Position numbers and translations under genes: made by a program
Shown here: positions 31,482-42,824 of the stretch, one piece after another
Numbering within the stretch: the stretch's first letter is position 1
Layout of the letters: each line of letters begins with the position of its first letter
NCBI RefSeq assembly: GCF_014199935.1
Contig: NZ_JACHOP010000019.1
Span: forward strand, 1 to 64,000
Source of the DNA: Methylorubrum rhodinum
GTDB lineage: Bacteria; Pseudomonadota; Alphaproteobacteria; Rhizobiales; Beijerinckiaceae
Reading direction: 5' to 3'
DNA: 64,000 nt
The notes under the pieces: generated by a model
Database searches by the model: none
Told to the model about the DNA's origin: nothing
What the model saw: only the letters and a program-made list of their open reading frames with translations

Positions 31482-33188
31482 ATGCTCGTCCAGCTCGCGA
31501 TCCGCGACATCGTTCTGATCGACAAGCTCGACCTCGCCTTCTCCGGGGGGCTCACCGTGCTCACCGGGGAGACCGGTGCGGGCAAGTCGATCCTGCTCGA
31601 CGCCTTCGCGCTGGCCCTCGGCGGGCGCGGCGACGGCGGGCTCGTGCGCCACGGCGAGCCGCAGGGCGGCGTCACGGCGGTGTTCGACCTGCCCGCCGAC
31701 CATCCCGCACGGGCCGTCGCGGCGGCGGCCGAGATCGACACCGACGGCGACCTGATCCTGCGCCGCACCCAGTTCGCCGACGGGCGCACCCGCGCCTTCG
31801 TCAACGACCAGCCGGTCGGCGTGCAGACCATGCGGGCGATCGGCACCGCCCTCGTGGAAATCCACGGCCAGCACGACGACCGGGCGCTCGCCGACCCGAC
31901 CACCCACCGCGCCATCCTCGACGCCTTCGGCGGCCTCCAGGGTCCGCTCGCCGCGGTGGCCTCCGCGGCCAAGCGCGTGCGCGCCGCCCGCACGGCCTTG
32001 TCCGAGCAGCGCGCCCGCGTCGAGGCGGCGCAGAAGGAGGCCGACTTCCTCCGCCACGCGGTGGACGAACTCGGCGCCCTCGATCCGCAGGGAGGCGAGG
32101 AAGCGAGCCTGGCCGAGCGCCGTACGCTGATGCAGCAGGGCGAGAAGGTCGCCCGCGAGCTGAACGAGGCGCTCGACCTCGTCGGCGGCTCGGGCTCGAT
32201 GGTGCCGCACCTCTCCTCCGCCCTGCGCCGGCTGGAGCGCCGCGCCGCCACGGTCCCGAGCCTGGTCGAGCCGAGCATCCTCGCCCTCGACGCAGCGCTG
32301 ACCGCCCTGGACGAGGCCCGCACGTCGCTGGACGCGGCGGTGCTCGCCGCCGAGTTCGATCCGCGCGAACTGGAGCGGGTGGAGGAGCGCCTGTTCGCCC
32401 TGCGCGCCGCCTCGCGAAAGTATTCGGTGCCGGCGGACGACCTCGCCGACCTGCGCAGCCGCTACGATGCGGATGTGGCCGCCCTCGACGCGGGCGAGAA
32501 GGCCCTTTCGGGTCTGGAAGCCGAGCAGGCGGCGGCGGAAGCGGCCTACGCGGCGGCGGCCAAGAAACTCGGCGATGGGCGCCGCCGCGCCGCCAAGGCG
32601 CTCGACGCCGCGGTGCAGGCCGAACTGCCGCCGCTGAAGCTGGAGGGCGCCCGCTTCATCACCCAGATCAGCGTCGACGAGGCCTCCCGCGATGCGTCGG
32701 GCACCGAACGGGTGGAGTTCTGGGCGCAGACCAATCCCGGCACCCGCGCCGGCCCGATGATGAAGGTCGCCTCCGGCGGCGAGCTGTCGCGCTTCATGCT
32801 GGCGCTCAAGGTGGTGCTCGCCGGCAAGGGCTCGGCCCCGACGCTGATCTTCGACGAGATCGACACCGGCCTCGGCGGCGCGGTCGCCGACGCCATCGGC
32901 GCGCGGCTCGGGCGCTTGGCCGCGCAGGTTCAGGTCGTGGCGGTGACCCACGCCCCCCAGGTCGCGGCGCGGGCCGGCACGCATTTCCGCATCGCCAAGG
33001 ACAGCGTGAAGGGCGAGAAGGGGGCGGCCAAGGCGAAGGGCAAGGCCGAGGAGCGCGTCACCACCCGCGTGGTCGGCCTCGCAGCGGAGGCGCGCCGGGA
33101 GGAAATCGCCCGGATGCTCGCCGGCGCCACCATCACCGACGAGGCCCGCGCCGCGGCGGCGCGGCTGCTGCAGGGGGCCGAGGGCTAA
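31482..33188 (+). CDS. recN: DNA repair protein RecN
   Basis: 568 residues, an SMC-like ATPase for double-strand break repair. The Walker A motif is LTGETGAGKSILLDAFALAL, the signature region is ASGGELSRFMLALK, and Walker B is LIFDEIDTGLGG. A central coiled coil spans about 150-370. A Lys/Ala-rich insertion (KGEKGAAKAKGKAEERV) lies just after the switch His region. The stop overlaps that of the convergent small gene downstream by four bases. Confidence 0.95.
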   Translation: MLVQLAIRDIVLIDKLDLAFSGGLTVLTGETGAGKSILLDAFALALGGRGDGGLVRHGEPQGGVTAVFDLPADHPARAVAAAAEIDTDGDLILRRTQFADGRTRAFVNDQPVGVQTMRAIGTALVEIHGQHDDRALADPTTHRAILDAFGGLQGPLAAVASAAKRVRAARTALSEQRARVEAAQKEADFLRHAVDELGALDPQGGEEASLAERRTLMQQGEKVARELNEALDLVGGSGSMVPHLSSALRRLERRAATVPSLVEPSILALDAALTALDEARTSLDAAVLAAEFDPRELERVEERLFALRAASRKYSVPADDLADLRSRYDADVAALDAGEKALSGLEAEQAAAEAAYAAAAKKLGDGRRRAAKALDAAVQAELPPLKLEGARFITQISVDEASRDASGTERVEFWAQTNPGTRAGPMMKVASGGELSRFMLALKVVLAGKGSAPTLIFDEIDTGLGGAVADAIGARLGRLAAQVQVVAVTHAPQVAARAGTHFRIAKDSVKGEKGAAKAKGKAEERVTTRVVGLAAEARREEIARMLAGATITDEARAAAARLLQGAEG

Positions 33189-33478
33189 TCGCCCTCGTCC
33201 AGCTCGATCCCGTACTCGGCCAGCACCCAAAAGATCGCTTCGAGATCGTCCGCGGTCACGTCGCGCGGCGGCAGCGCCTCTTCGAGGTCGTCGTAGGTGA
33301 GCGAGCGGCGCCGCTCGGCATCCGCCTTGGCGAGCAGGCGGTCGACGGTCATGCGGATGTCGGCCGGCAGGGCGTCGTGGCTCGGCAGCACGACCCCGCC
33401 CGCCGGGCGAAGGGCGTCGCTGAGCAGGCGATCGATGATCGCCTGCCGCCGCGCATGGGCTCCGTCCGGTCCATCCAT
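33185..33478 (-). CDS. Stand-alone sigma-70 region 1.1-like protein
   Basis: 97 residues. The C-terminal half (about 57-97), RRSLTYDDLEEALPPRDV then TADDLEAIFWVLAEYGIELD, has the sequence and helix pattern of region 1.1 of primary sigma factors, with its acidic end, but no other sigma region is present. The N-terminal half (RRQAIIDRLLSDALRPAGG) is helical. Region 1.1 in full sigma-70 masks DNA binding until core polymerase is bound, so a free copy could modulate RNA polymerase or another DNA-binding protein; that is inference. The start at 33478 is used because family-like sequence begins there. Convergent with recN. Confidence 0.75.
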   Translation of the reverse strand: MDGPDGAHARRQAIIDRLLSDALRPAGGVVLPSHDALPADIRMTVDRLLAKADAERRRSLTYDDLEEALPPRDVTADDLEAIFWVLAEYGIELDEGD

Positions 33479-33969
33479 GGGGCGGAATATGGACCGGCGC
33501 GGGCCGGCGTCGAGTCTCGGCACCGCAACGGGGGAGTGCGTGATGTGACCGGTCTCGGCCACCGCGCATGACGTGTCACAGGATAGGGTGGTGAAGGCAG
33601 CGTTTGGCTGTAGCGAGGCCGATCCGGGGGAGTCGGTGGCGACCGGAGTGTCGGTGGAGATCGCGTGCGATCGTCTGGAAGCCAGCGGAGCAATTAAACC
33701 CGTCAGCATCGCATCCCGTCTTGCAGCGCATCGATCACGGTGCCAGCATCCCACCGTCAGGCAGAGATCGTCGGCATGTCGCCCAAGGGGCCAAGCTCAG
33801 CAACCCGCTCGTCCGTTTCGGGCCGATACACCCTGGCTAAAGCCGGGCGCGGCACGCCGGCGACGGTAACGAAGGATGTCGCGGCGCGGGTCGAGGCGTC
33901 GTGGAAGCGCGCCAGCGAGGCGACGGGCGCTTTCCAGTCCAAAGACAAGTCGTCGGCGCCGAAGCGCTG
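33479..33969. other. Intergenic stretch without a supported gene
   Basis: Open frames on both strands here are short and show no conserved motif, ribosome binding site or codon pattern that stands out. It must contain promoters for the flanking divergent genes. Confidence 0.5.
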
Positions 33970-34533
33970 ATGCCGACCAACGACCGCGAGGTGTTTCAGC
34001 ACCTCACCGGCGACCCGAACCACTCGGACGTCAGCAACTTCCTCACCTACGCGCAATTCGCCTTCGATCGACGGGAGTGGTTCGCCCACCGGACCCGGGA
34101 GGATGGCCGGGAGCCGACCGAGGAAATGGTCGCGGCCTGGACCATGAACCATACGCCCCACAGCTTCGAGCAGTTGCGGCTGCGCGCCCAGAGCTTCTTC
34201 GATTACGCCGCCCGCGACTACATGCAGGACGAGATCGAGGCGGCACGGCAGGAAGCCCTGCAGAGCGGCGTGCTGCGCGAGGTGGCCAGCGCGACCAAGG
34301 CTCAGGAGCTTGGGCTGAAGGCCACCCTGGAGCAGGTGAAGTCGGCAGGGGCGCTCTGGCGTCAAGCCGCCATCGCCCTGCTGACGGCCATCCTCGCACC
34401 CATCATCATCGGCGGCATCCTCGCCCTGGCCCTGCTCGGCGAGAAGGCCATCCCGACAATCGCGGGCGTCAAGGACGCTGTCTCAAGACAGGCCGCTCCC
34501 CCCGACGCGGCGAAGCCGGACGGTCAGCGGTAG
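33970..34533 (+). CDS. Membrane-tailed protein of unknown function
   Basis: 187 residues. A soluble helical part (to about 135; SFEQLRLRAQSFFDYAARDY, EIEAARQEALQSGVL) precedes one long hydrophobic segment (IALLTAILAPIIIGGILALA) and a short polar tail. The ATG at 33970 is used; an upstream in-frame start at 33901 reads non-conserved sequence. The layout suggests an inner-membrane anchored protein; no family is recognised. Convergent with the formate-dehydrogenase-like gene. Confidence 0.7.
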   Translation: MPTNDREVFQHLTGDPNHSDVSNFLTYAQFAFDRREWFAHRTREDGREPTEEMVAAWTMNHTPHSFEQLRLRAQSFFDYAARDYMQDEIEAARQEALQSGVLREVASATKAQELGLKATLEQVKSAGALWRQAAIALLTAILAPIIIGGILALALLGEKAIPTIAGVKDAVSRQAAPPDAAKPDGQR

Positions 34534-34558
34534 ACCGCCCTTTTCCACCCGGCAGGTC

Positions 34559-36856
34559 TCAGGCCGGCGCGGCCGTCCTGGTGACCCGCACCGGAATCGC
34601 CTTCGCGGCCGGCACCTTGGCCTGCACGTCGTGGTGCCAGAGCGGGATCAGCACGTTCAGCTCCGGATAGTAGCCGCCGCAATTGCCCTCGGGGATGTCG
34701 TAGCGGACGATCCTCAGGCCTCTGACAACACGGTCGAACCCGTCTGACGCGTCGGTGGCCACGTCTACCGTCTCGCCGTCGGCGAGCCCCAGGCGGGCGA
34801 TGTCGTTCTCGTTCATGAAGAGGATGTCGCGGGTGCCTTTCACGCCGCGAAAGCGGTCGTGATAGCCGTAGACCGTGGTGTTGAACTGGTCGTTCGAGCG
34901 CAGCGTGATGAGGTCGAGCACCTCGCGCCCGCGGGCCGGCATATCCGGGTCCTCCTCCAGCCCGTCCGGCGGAACTACGAAGTTGGCCTTGCCGGTGTCG
35001 GTCTCCCACTTGCGCTCGCGGGCGGCGATCGGCTTGTGCTGGCCGCCGGGCTCGAACAGGCGCGCGTTGAAGTTCTTGAATGTCTCGGGGTAGGTCGCCT
35101 CGATGGCGTCGCGGACCTTGGCGTAATCGCCGACCCAGGCGTCCCAATCGAGCTTCGGGTTCGGCGCCAGCGTCGCCTTGGCGAGTTCGGCCACGATCCA
35201 CGGCTCGGAGCGGACATGGTCGCTGATCGGGCTCGCCACACCCTTGGAGCCGTGGAAGCAGGAGCTCGAATCCTCCATCGACACCGCCTGCGGGCCGCTC
35301 TTCTGCTCGTCCACCTCGATTCGCCCGAGGCAGGGCAGGATGTAGGCGATCTCGCCCCGGACGAGGTGCGAGCGGTTGAGCTTGGTCGAAATCTGCACGG
35401 TGAGGCGCTGATGGCGCCACGCCTCCTCCATGCGCTGGGTGTCCGGCACCGCTCGGACGAAGTTGCCGCCGAGGCCGATGAAGGCCTTCACCTTGCCGTC
35501 CAGGATCGCCTCGCAGGCCTCGACCGTGTTGAGGCCCTTCTCCCGCGGCGGCTCGAAGCCGTAGAGGTCCTTCAACTTGTCGAGCGGCACGAGTTCGGGA
35601 TCGTCGGCGATCCCGACGGTGCGCTGGCCCTGCACGTTGGAGTGCCCCCGCACCGGGCAGATGCCGGCGCCCGGCCGGCCGATATGCCCGCGCAGCAGCA
35701 GCAGGTTGACCAGCATCTGCACCGTCTCGGTGCCGCGGCGGTGCTGGGTCAGGCCCATGCCGTAGATGCCGATTACCGCTTGCGCCCGCGCGTAGACGGC
35801 GGCGGCCGCCTCCATCGCCTCGCGCTTGAGGCCGGACTTGCCCTCCAAAGCCGGCCAGTCGTGCCGGTCGCAGAAATTCTCGAACTTTTCGAAGCCGTGG
35901 GTGTGCTCGGCGATGAAGTCGACGTCGAGGACGCGCGGGCGGCCCTCTTCCTGCGCCGTCCGATCGGCGGCGAACAGCGCCTTGCAGATGCCGGTGATCG
36001 CCGCGATGTCGCCGCCCGCCTTGACCTGATGGTACTGGGTCGAGATCTGCGTCGAGGACTTCGTCAGCATCTCGACGGGCGATTGCGGGTCGGTGAAGCG
36101 CTCCAGGCCCCGCTCCCGCAGCGGGTTGAAGGTGATGATCGGCACGCCCCGGCGGCGGGCGTCCTGCAGCGGATGCAGCATCCGCGGCGCGTTCGAGCCG
36201 ACGTTCTGGCCGAAGAACAGGATCAGGTCGGTCGCCTCGAAATCCTCCAGCACCGTCGTCCCGACCGGCACGCCGATCGATTGCGGCAGCGCCTTCGATG
36301 TCGATTCGTGGCACATGTTGGAGGAGTCGGGCAGGTTGTTGGTGCCGTACATCCGCGCGAACAGCGCGTACATGTAGCTCGTTTCCAGCGAGGCCCGGCC
36401 CGAGGCGTAGAACACCACCGAATTCGGATCGAACCCCTTCAGCTCCCGGCCGATCTCGGCGAAGGCCTCCTCCCAGGCGACCGGGACGTAGCGGTCGCGC
36501 TGGGGGTCGTAGCGCAGGGGATGGGTGATCCGGCCCTTCTCTTCGAGAGCATAGTCCGACCACGTCAGCAGTTCGGTGAGGGTGTGGCGCTCGAAGAAGT
36601 CGGGGCCGATGCGCTTACGGGTCTGCTCCCAGGCGGTGGCCTTGGCGCCGTTCTCGCAATACTCGAAGGTCGCGGGCTTGGCCGGCTTCGACCACGCGCA
36701 GGATACGCACATGAAGCCGCCGGGCTTGTTCTGCTTGAGCAGCATCGCCGCGCCGGTGACCGGAATTTGTTCGCGCGTCAGGATGTCGACGAGGGATCGC
36801 GCCGAGCCCCAGCCGCCGGCCGGGTCGGTATAGGCTTCGATCTTCTGGTCGGTCAT
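34559..36856 (-). CDS. fdh4A: FdhF/YdeP-family molybdopterin oxidoreductase (fdh4A-like)
   Basis: 765 residues, a large molybdopterin oxidoreductase of the YdeP type. Cys50, Cys53 (FMCVSCAWSKP) and Cys67 (EYCENG) near the start differ from the classical CxxCxxxC Fe-S motif. The likely molybdenum ligand is Cys182 in SNMCHESTSKAL, where E. coli FdhF has selenocysteine. Other motifs: FFGQNVGSNAPRMLHP, GMGLTQHRRGTETVQML, and the C-terminal cofactor domain VLDLITLRSNDQFNTTVYGY. In M. extorquens a protein of this kind is the catalytic part of the fourth formate dehydrogenase, and the next gene upstream fits its described partner; that link is from memory of the published system, not from an alignment. 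Confidence 0.8.
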   Translation of the reverse strand: MTDQKIEAYTDPAGGWGSARSLVDILTREQIPVTGAAMLLKQNKPGGFMCVSCAWSKPAKPATFEYCENGAKATAWEQTRKRIGPDFFERHTLTELLTWSDYALEEKGRITHPLRYDPQRDRYVPVAWEEAFAEIGRELKGFDPNSVVFYASGRASLETSYMYALFARMYGTNNLPDSSNMCHESTSKALPQSIGVPVGTTVLEDFEATDLILFFGQNVGSNAPRMLHPLQDARRRGVPIITFNPLRERGLERFTDPQSPVEMLTKSSTQISTQYHQVKAGGDIAAITGICKALFAADRTAQEEGRPRVLDVDFIAEHTHGFEKFENFCDRHDWPALEGKSGLKREAMEAAAAVYARAQAVIGIYGMGLTQHRRGTETVQMLVNLLLLRGHIGRPGAGICPVRGHSNVQGQRTVGIADDPELVPLDKLKDLYGFEPPREKGLNTVEACEAILDGKVKAFIGLGGNFVRAVPDTQRMEEAWRHQRLTVQISTKLNRSHLVRGEIAYILPCLGRIEVDEQKSGPQAVSMEDSSSCFHGSKGVASPISDHVRSEPWIVAELAKATLAPNPKLDWDAWVGDYAKVRDAIEATYPETFKNFNARLFEPGGQHKPIAARERKWETDTGKANFVVPPDGLEEDPDMPARGREVLDLITLRSNDQFNTTVYGYHDRFRGVKGTRDILFMNENDIARLGLADGETVDVATDASDGFDRVVRGLRIVRYDIPEGNCGGYYPELNVLIPLWHHDVQAKVPAAKAIPVRVTRTAAPA

Positions 36857-36942
36857 GGCGCGCTCGCGAGGCTCCCGTGGACCTCGGCGGAACAGGGGCC
36901 GCGAACCGCCGGTTCCGGCCCGCGACGATGCCGACCCGGCGC

Positions 36943-37974
36943 CTACGGCTCGAAGAACGGGTCGCCGCCGCCCGCGGCGTCCGGGTTCACGCCGTCGACC
37001 GCGGGCTTGGGCCGGCGCGGGCGGGGTGCCGAGGTGTTCGATGCCGTCGGGCTCGCGGTGTTCGCGCCGAGCCGGGCGGCGAGCGCGATCGCCCGCGCCT
37101 CGGTGTAGCGCAGGTGGCAATAGCCGTGCGCGCCCTCGCGGGCATAGGTGCGGCAGGCCTGCTCGCGGTCCGAGGAGAAGGCCGCCTGCTCCTGCACGAT
37201 CGGCCGAACGTCCTGACCGCGGGCCCGCTGGGTCATGATCTTGAAGTTGTCGCGCACCGCCTTGTCGGCGACGCCGCGGGCGGTGTCGAACTCGCCGGCC
37301 TGCGGGATCAGCGCCGCGGCGCCGGGCCCCCACAGGCCGCCCGGCGTCGTGGCGCAGTCCTGCGCGGTGAAGGTGCAGACCTTGTCGCCGAGCGGGGTCG
37401 CCAGCACGCTGCCGTCGAGCACTTCGAGCTTCAGCGGACATTCCGGCGCGCTCATGGAGAAGCGCGACACGCCCTGCGAACGCCCCTCGGCGGTCAGCGC
37501 CACCGGCTTGCCGGCGTTGAGCTTGACCGCGCAGGCTTCGGTCGGCTGCGAGACCTTGGTGCCCGGCAGCGTCATCGACGCGGTGTAGCCCGCGCCCGCC
37601 TTCTCGATCTTGAGCGCACCGTTGAGGCCGTTCAGCAGAAGATCCTGGCCGACGACGTTGTCCTCCGCCGGCACCTTGAGCACCACCGGCTGGCGCGGCG
37701 CGGCGGGCGCGCTCGGCCGCGTCTCGGCCCCCTCGCCGGGAAGGGCCGGGGCGCCCGGCGCCGTCGGCCCGGGAGCGGGCGACGGCTCGGCCGGCACGTT
37801 GCGGGGCGGGGCGGGGGGCTTGGCCGCCTTGCCGATCCCGAACAGCTCCTCGAAGAAGTTCTGTGCCTGGGCTCCGGCGGGGCTGAGCGCCACGAGGCAG
37901 ACGAGGCCTACTGCTGCCATGCGCCGAAAGCGGGCGGGCCGTGCGGCGGAACTTAACGAGACGGGCAGTCGCAT
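36943..37974 (-). CDS. Secreted Cys-containing protein beside the formate-dehydrogenase-like gene (possible fdh4B)
   Basis: 343 residues with a long signal peptide (cleavage near SPAGAQAQ at about 35). A Pro-rich linker (about 50-95) leads to a central domain with paired Cys (TEACAVKLNAGKPVAL, SAPECPLKLEVLDG, DKVCTFTAQDC) reminiscent of AprI/Inh-type beta-barrel inhibitors. A C-terminal segment, REQACRTYAREGAHGYCHLR, resembles the start of LprI/DUF1311-type domains. The tail is basic and disordered. It lies 86 bases upstream of the oxidoreductase gene on the same strand, so an operon is likely; that a periplasmic protein partners a predicted cytoplasmic enzyme is unexplained. Confidence 0.75.
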   Translation of the reverse strand: MRLPVSLSSAARPARFRRMAAVGLVCLVALSPAGAQAQNFFEELFGIGKAAKPPAPPRNVPAEPSPAPGPTAPGAPALPGEGAETRPSAPAAPRQPVVLKVPAEDNVVGQDLLLNGLNGALKIEKAGAGYTASMTLPGTKVSQPTEACAVKLNAGKPVALTAEGRSQGVSRFSMSAPECPLKLEVLDGSVLATPLGDKVCTFTAQDCATTPGGLWGPGAAALIPQAGEFDTARGVADKAVRDNFKIMTQRARGQDVRPIVQEQAAFSSDREQACRTYAREGAHGYCHLRYTEARAIALAARLGANTASPTASNTSAPRPRRPKPAVDGVNPDAAGGGDPFFEP

Positions 37975-38345
37975 CAGGCTTTCGCCATCCTGGCTCGGGG
38001 CCGGTCGTTGAGGGAATCTTCATGCTCTCTAGCACGCCACCCGTGGCGCGGGCGTGGCAGCCTGGCAACGGGGAAGGGCGGCCTTCCGCGTGTCGTTTCG
38101 GCAAAAAGTCCTGCGGAACACGGGATTGTGGGGTGTGGTTCGCGCGTCCTCGCCCGTTCTTGCGGCGGCGTAGCCGTCTTCTTATATGCGGCGGGACACG
38201 GGACGAGGCCTTGGAAGCACCGTCTGCCCAGACGACGCGCTTCGGATCCATCCCGTTCTCAAGCCTGGAAGTTTTGTACCGCCATGGGTCGAGCTGCTTC
38301 GGGGCTCGGCGGTCTGCTTGAAACAGCGAACAGAGGGATCCCACC
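37975..38345. other. Divergent intergenic region upstream of dnaK
   Basis: No gene is supported. The region should contain heat-shock (RpoH-type) and housekeeping promoters for dnaK. A CTTGAAACAGCGAAC stretch lies near 38,317, close to the gene, but no matching downstream element is placed properly, so no promoter is claimed. Confidence 0.5.
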
Positions 38346-40262
<1,917 letters not shown>

Positions 40263-40275
40263 TCGACGGCTCCGG

Positions 40276-40449
40276 AACCCTCCCCCCTCTGCGGGGGAGG
40301 GTGCCTCGCCGATGCGAGGCGGGAGAGGGGAGCGACGGTTCAGGAGAGGTCGATGCGTCGGATGACGCGCGCTTCCTCCGGCACCGTCGCTCCCCCCACC
40401 CGATCCTCGCTGACGCGAGGCCCACCCTCTCCCGCAGAGGGGAGAGGGA
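40276..40449. repeat. Dispersed palindromic repeat, family B, copy 2
   Basis: Lies between dnaK and dnaJ. Outer arms AACCCTCCCCCCTCTGCGGG and CCCACCCTCTCCCGCAGAGG are imperfectly complementary, with inner matching arms around GGAGCGACGGTTCAGG and CACCGTCGCTCC. It may form a stable mRNA structure between the two chaperone genes. Confidence 0.8.
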
Positions 40450-40610
40450 CGAGCGGCGGCTCACGAGAAAAAGAGCACGTGCGAGCAAGGCCCGCGTGCA
40501 TCTTCCCGGATACGAAGCCGATGATGATGCGCTAGAGACGATTCGTCCGAGCGAAATCGCGAATCGGCCGCTGCGTCCGAAGAGACGCGGACGAGGTTTG
40601 AAGGCTGGGT

Positions 40611-41768
40611 ATGTCCAAGCGGGATTACTACGAGGTTTTGGGCGTCGCCAAGACCGCCACGGAGAGCGAACTCAAGGTCGCCTTCCGCAAGCTCGCCATG
40701 GTCCACCACCCGGACCGCAATCCCGGCGACAAGGAAGCCGAGATCAAGTTCAAGGAAGTCAACGAGGCCTATCAGTGCCTCTCCGACGGCCAGAAGCGCG
40801 CGGCCTACGACCGCTTCGGCCACGCCGCGTTCAGCCAGGGCGGTCAGGGCGGCCCCGGATTCGGCAACGAGTTCGGCGACTTCATGTCGGACATCTTCGA
40901 GAATTTTTTCGGCGACGGACGCGGCCAGCCGGGCGGCGGGGCCGGTCAACGCGGGCGCGGCCAGCCGGGGCGCGAGCGCGGCGCGGATCTCCGCTACAAC
41001 CTCGAGATCAGCCTGGAGGAGGCGTTCGCCGGCAAGACCGAGACGCTCCGCATCCCGACCTCCGTCGCCTGCGAGGTCTGCTCCGGCACGGGCGCCAAGG
41101 CCGGCTCGAAGCCGCGCACCTGCCCGACCTGCGGCGGCTACGGCCGGGTGCGGGCGGCGCAGGGGTTCTTCGCCATCGAGCGCACCTGCCCGAACTGCCA
41201 CGGCCGCGGCGAGGTGGTGGACGATCCCTGCACCGCCTGTTCCGGCGCCGGCCGGGTCAACCGCGAGCGGACGCTCTCGATCAACGTGCCGGCGGGCGTC
41301 GACGACGGCCTGCGCATCCGGCTGGCCGGCGAGGGCGAGAGCGGCCTGCGCGGCGGACCGGCGGGCGACCTCTACGTCTTCCTCTCGATCAAGCCGCACC
41401 CGTTCTTCCAGCGCGACGGAGCCGACCTGTTCTGCCGCGTGCCGATCTCGATGGTCACGGCCGCGCTGTCGGGCGAAATCACCGTGCCGGTGATCGACGG
41501 ATCGCAGACCCAGGTGCGCATCCCGGCTGGTACGCAGACGGCCAAGCAGTTCCGCATCAAGGGGAAGGGCATGCCGGTGCTGCGCTCGCGCGAGATCGGC
41601 GACCTCTACATCCAGGTCTCGGTCGAGACGCCGCAGAACCTCACCAAGCGCCAGCGCGAGCTGCTGCAGGAGTTCGACCAGTCGGCCTCCGACGAGAACC
41701 ACCCGGAGAGCGCGGGCTTCTTCTCCAAGGTCCGTGACTTCTTCGTGAGCGGCGCGGGCCGCACGTGA
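40611..41768 (+). CDS. dnaJ: Chaperone protein DnaJ (Hsp40)
   Basis: 385 residues. The J domain has KRDYYEVLGVAKTATESELK and the HPD tripeptide (MVHHPDRNPGD). A Gly/Phe-rich linker (about 78-130) follows. Four zinc-binding CxxCxGxG repeats are intact (CEVCSGTGAKAG, CPTCGGYGRV, CPNCHGRGEV, CTACSGAGRV), then the C-terminal substrate domain. Stimulates the DnaK ATPase and delivers clients. Confidence 0.98.
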   Translation: MSKRDYYEVLGVAKTATESELKVAFRKLAMVHHPDRNPGDKEAEIKFKEVNEAYQCLSDGQKRAAYDRFGHAAFSQGGQGGPGFGNEFGDFMSDIFENFFGDGRGQPGGGAGQRGRGQPGRERGADLRYNLEISLEEAFAGKTETLRIPTSVACEVCSGTGAKAGSKPRTCPTCGGYGRVRAAQGFFAIERTCPNCHGRGEVVDDPCTACSGAGRVNRERTLSINVPAGVDDGLRIRLAGEGESGLRGGPAGDLYVFLSIKPHPFFQRDGADLFCRVPISMVTAALSGEITVPVIDGSQTQVRIPAGTQTAKQFRIKGKGMPVLRSREIGDLYIQVSVETPQNLTKRQRELLQEFDQSASDENHPESAGFFSKVRDFFVSGAGRT

Positions 41769-42038
41769 TCGGAATGCGGCTCGGGATCAAACGTGAGGTT
41801 CGGCCTGTTATGCCCGCGGTCGCCCCTGTCGGGCGGCCGGCGGGCGCCCTTGCGCCCTGGGACGGCCGACCTTGACGGGGTGCGGGTTTTCGTCGTCTAG
41901 AACGCTCCCCGCCGGATCGTTCGCCGGCTCGGCGAGCGCGCGCGTCAGCCCTGGTGTCAGGCCGGGATTGCGCCACCGCGCGCGGCCCGCGTGCGGTTCC
42001 ACCCCGTCCTTCCACTCCTGATCCGAGGATCATCGGTC

Positions 42039-42686
42039 GTGCCGCCGCTTCGCCGTTCCAGCGCCCGAGCCGTCGCCGCGACCCGCCTGCGGGAGGGGCG
42101 CGATCCGCTGGAGGACGAGGCCCGGTTTCTGCGCTCGTGGTTCGAGCGGCCCCTCGTCACCGGCGCCGTCACCCCCTCGGGCAAGATGCTCGCCCGCACC
42201 ATGGCCTCCTACGCCGACCCGTCGGTCCCCGGCCCGGTGATCGAGCTCGGTCCGGGCACCGGCCCGGTGACCGAGGCGCTGATCCGGCGCGGCTTCGAGC
42301 AGGAACGGCTGATCCTCGTCGAGTTCAATCCGGATTTCTGCACGCTGCTGCGCCGCCGCTTCCCCCGCACCACGGTGATCCGCGGCGACGCCTACAGCAT
42401 CCGCGAGACGCTGGGCAGCACCGTCACCGAGCCCTGCGCCGCGACCATCTCCAGCCTGCCGCTCTTCACCAAGCCGCTGGAGAAGCGGATGGAACTGCTG
42501 CAGGACGCCCACGACGTGATGCAGCCGGGCGCGCCCTTCGTGCAGTTCACCTATGCCGTCGTGCCGCCGATCCCGGCCCGCTGCGAGGCCGGCAGCTACA
42601 CCGCCAGCCGCTCCAACCGGGTCTGGCTGAACCTGCCGCCCGCCCGCGTGTGGGTCTATCGCCGGCCGGGCAAGACGACCGCCTGA
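42039..42686 (+). CDS. pmtA: SAM-dependent methyltransferase, PmtA-like phospholipid N-methyltransferase
   Basis: 215 residues from a GTG at 42039. The Rossmann methyltransferase motif I is PVIELGPGTGPVTEALI, with the acidic residue for SAM ribose in LILVEFNPDF, and CAATISSLPLFTKP in the motif IV position. This matches the Rhodobacter/rhizobial PmtA class that converts phosphatidylethanolamine stepwise to phosphatidylcholine. An upstream in-frame start at 41991 is possible. The 270 bases before it contain no gene. Substrate specificity is inferred, not shown. Confidence 0.72.
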   Translation: MPPLRRSSARAVAATRLREGRDPLEDEARFLRSWFERPLVTGAVTPSGKMLARTMASYADPSVPGPVIELGPGTGPVTEALIRRGFEQERLILVEFNPDFCTLLRRRFPRTTVIRGDAYSIRETLGSTVTEPCAATISSLPLFTKPLEKRMELLQDAHDVMQPGAPFVQFTYAVVPPIPARCEAGSYTASRSNRVWLNLPPARVWVYRRPGKTTA

Positions 42687-42824
42687 CACGATTTCGATCC
42701 GCTTCTGATCCGCCTGAGAAGTGTTTCCGTTTGTAGGAATGCGTCTCAGGCACCGTTCATGGCGAGGCTCCTAGCGTCTCGATCCGAGGCCGCCACCGGG
42801 CGGCCGGACGAAAGGAGTTCACCG

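Noticed and set aside
33573..33869. Plus-strand frame of 98 codons
   Set aside because: No ribosome binding site, no conserved motif and a poor codon pattern compared with neighbours.
38300..38345. RpoH heat-shock promoter of dnaK
   Set aside because: A CTTGAA-like box is present, but it is too close to the start codon and no matching downstream element is at the right spacing.
40301..41737. Plus-strand frame of 478 codons overlapping dnaJ
   Set aside because: Arg/Gly-rich out-of-frame shadow of dnaJ that starts in a palindromic repeat.
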